Positions 63,180 through 64,000 of a DNA stretch of 64,000 bases are shown here, one piece after another. Position 1 is the first letter of the stretch. Each line of letters begins with the position of its first letter. The stretch is taken from positions 1,674,001-1,738,000 of the forward strand of contig NZ_CP123228.1 in NCBI RefSeq assembly GCF_029855045.1, written 5' to 3'. The notes below the pieces were generated by a model. It had not been told where the DNA came from. It saw nothing but the letters and a program-made list of their open reading frames with translations, and did no database searches. Source of the stretch: Piscinibacter sp. XHJ-5 (GTDB lineage: Bacteria; Pseudomonadota; Gammaproteobacteria; Burkholderiales; Burkholderiaceae_C). Position numbers and translations under genes: made by a program.

Positions 63180-64000
63180 TCAGGTGTTGAACTGCAGCGA
63201 GTGCAGGCGCGCGAAGAGGCCGCCGCGCGCGAGCAGCTCGCCGTGCGTGCCTTGCTCGAGCACGCGGCCGTGCTCGAGCACGATGACGCGGTCGGCCGCC
63301 TCGATGGTCGACAAGCGGTGCGCGATGACGATCGACGTGCGGCCCGCCATCAGTCGCTCCAGCGCCGTCTGCACCAGGCGCTCGCTCTCGCTGTCGAGCG
63401 CCGATGTGGCCTCGTCGAGGATGAGGATGGGCGCGTCCTTGTACACCGCGCGGGCGATCGCCAGCCGCTGGCGTTGTCCGCCGGACAGCTGGCTGCCGTT
63501 GTGCCCCACGGGCGTGTCGAGCCCCTGGGGCAGCTTCTCGACGAAGTCGCGCAGGTTGGCGCTGGCCAGGGCGGCGAGCACGCGCTCCCGGTCCATTTCG
63601 GCACCCAGGCAGACATTGGCCGCGACCGTGTCGTTGAACAGCACCACGTCCTGGCTGACCAGCGCGAACTGCTGGCGCAGCGCGCGGATGTCCCATTCGG
63701 CCAGCGCGACGCCGTCGAGCAGCACGCTGCCGGAGACGGGATCCAGGAAGCGCGGCAGCAGGTTCACCAGCGTCGACTTGCCCGAGCCCGAGGGCCCGAC
63801 CAGCGCGACCGTTTCGCCGGCGCGGATGTCGAGGCTCACGTGGTCCAGCGCCGCCGGCTGGTCGTCGCGATAGCGCAGGGACACGTCGCGCAGTTCGATG
63901 CGTCCCTCGGCGCGGCCCGGATCGTGCCCGCCGCCCGCTTCGGGCGGCGCGTGGTCCAGCATGCTCATGCCGCGGTCCAGCGCGGCCAGGCCGCGGGTGA
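63180..64000 (-). CDS. msbA: Lipid A/phospholipid flippase MsbA, C-terminal ATPase part (5' end outside the window)
   Basis: The last 273 codons of an ABC exporter, continuing past base 64000 (upstream residues read [15 protein letters not shown], so the methionine near 63968 is internal). The nucleotide-binding domain has Walker [11 protein letters not shown]-loop [16 protein letters not shown], signature LSGGQRQR, Walker [13 protein letters not shown] and switch AHRLST. The linker and NDTVAAN segment match MsbA of Betaproteobacteria. MsbA flips lipid A-core across the inner membrane, fitting the glycan genes downstream. The transmembrane half cannot be checked here. Confidence 0.85.
   Translation of the reverse strand, partial: TRGLAALDRGMSMLDHAPPEAGGGHDPGRAEGRIELRDVSLRYRDDQPAALDHVSLDIRAGETVALVGPSGSGKSTLVNLLPRFLDPVSGSVLLDGVALAEWDIRALRQQFALVSQDVVLFNDTVAANVCLGAEMDRERVLAALASANLRDFVEKLPQGLDTPVGHNGSQLSGGQRQRLAIARAVYKDAPILILDEATSALDSESERLVQTALERLMAGRTSIVIAHRLSTIEAADRVIVLEHGRVLEQGTHGELLARGGLFARLHSLQFNT

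Noticed and set aside
63180..63968. Stand-alone ATPase gene starting at the methionine near 63968
   Set aside because: The frame stays open to the window edge with MsbA-like sequence upstream, so this is the C-terminal part of a longer exporter.

Overview
The window is about 64 kb of GC-rich, densely packed bacterial chromosome. The gene repertoire points to Betaproteobacteria, order Burkholderiales, most likely the Rubrivivax/Leptothrix/Aquincola-type families. The pointers are a betaproteobacterial proteasome homologue inside a pyruvate dehydrogenase operon, a split Lap c-di-GMP adhesion switch, two PEP-CTERM proteins, a minCDE operon and a yebC-purD-hemF-nadD-rsfS-rlmH-maf-rng block. I see no rRNA, tRNA, CRISPR array, phage or insertion sequence. 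Species assignment is inference.

Layout. 1-2.5 kb: end of the PDH complex operon (E2 C-terminus, HslV-like peptidase BPH, lipoyl-E3). 2.5-6.9 kb: a TolC-type outer-membrane protein divergent from lapG-lapD, with a CRP/FNR-like operator between them. 6.96-7.14 kb: a 179-bp three-tiered palindrome. 7.1-12.8 kb: a four-gene minus-strand cluster of histidine kinases and response regulators. 13-17.5 kb: a BON lipoprotein, an ABC exporter and another hybrid kinase. 17.5-26.5 kb: housekeeping and accessory enzymes (GNAT, DsbA-like, MocR regulator with LysE exporter, GST, homospermidine synthase, DUF1415, hydrolase). 26.5-30.1 kb: a PEP-CTERM protein, minCDE and a hypothetical gene. 30.1-37.9 kb: DUF488, a secreted beta/gamma-crystallin, a chemoreceptor with a flagellar-type promoter, MipA/OmpV, a PQQ-type sugar dehydrogenase, an FMN reductase, a second LysE exporter and several very small genes. 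37.9-42.6 kb: a nucleotidyltransferase/metallophosphoesterase pair, glnS with a large internal insertion, a low-complexity secreted protein and a 2TM protein. 42.6-46.9 kb: a LytS/LytR-type pair, DUF2306 and an M14 peptidase lipoprotein. 47-49.4 kb: a second PEP-CTERM protein with a good sigma-54 promoter, and a HerA-like ATPase. 49.5-56.1 kb: a tightly coupled eight-gene housekeeping operon. 56.1-64 kb: surface glycan genes, namely a GT9 heptosyltransferase-like gene and a minus-strand operon running from msbA through glycosyltransferases and a dTDP-3-amino-sugar set.

How the genes work together. Surface attachment and envelope biology dominate: LapD/LapG, the crystallin, the two PEP-CTERM proteins, and the LPS/glycan genes with MsbA. 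A large number of two-component proteins surrounds them. Genes are extremely tightly packed, with many 1-4 nt overlaps. Several convergent pairs end inside inverted repeats that carry both stop codons.

The observations most worth following are: the proteasome homologue embedded in the PDH operon; the 179-bp palindrome; the roughly 100-residue insertion just before the KMSKS-like region of GlnRS; the histone-H1-like Lys/Ala tail on RsfS; and a pair of about 74-residue paralogues of unknown function. Start sites were chosen by hand from Shine-Dalgarno-like sequence and N-terminal composition. No database search was possible.
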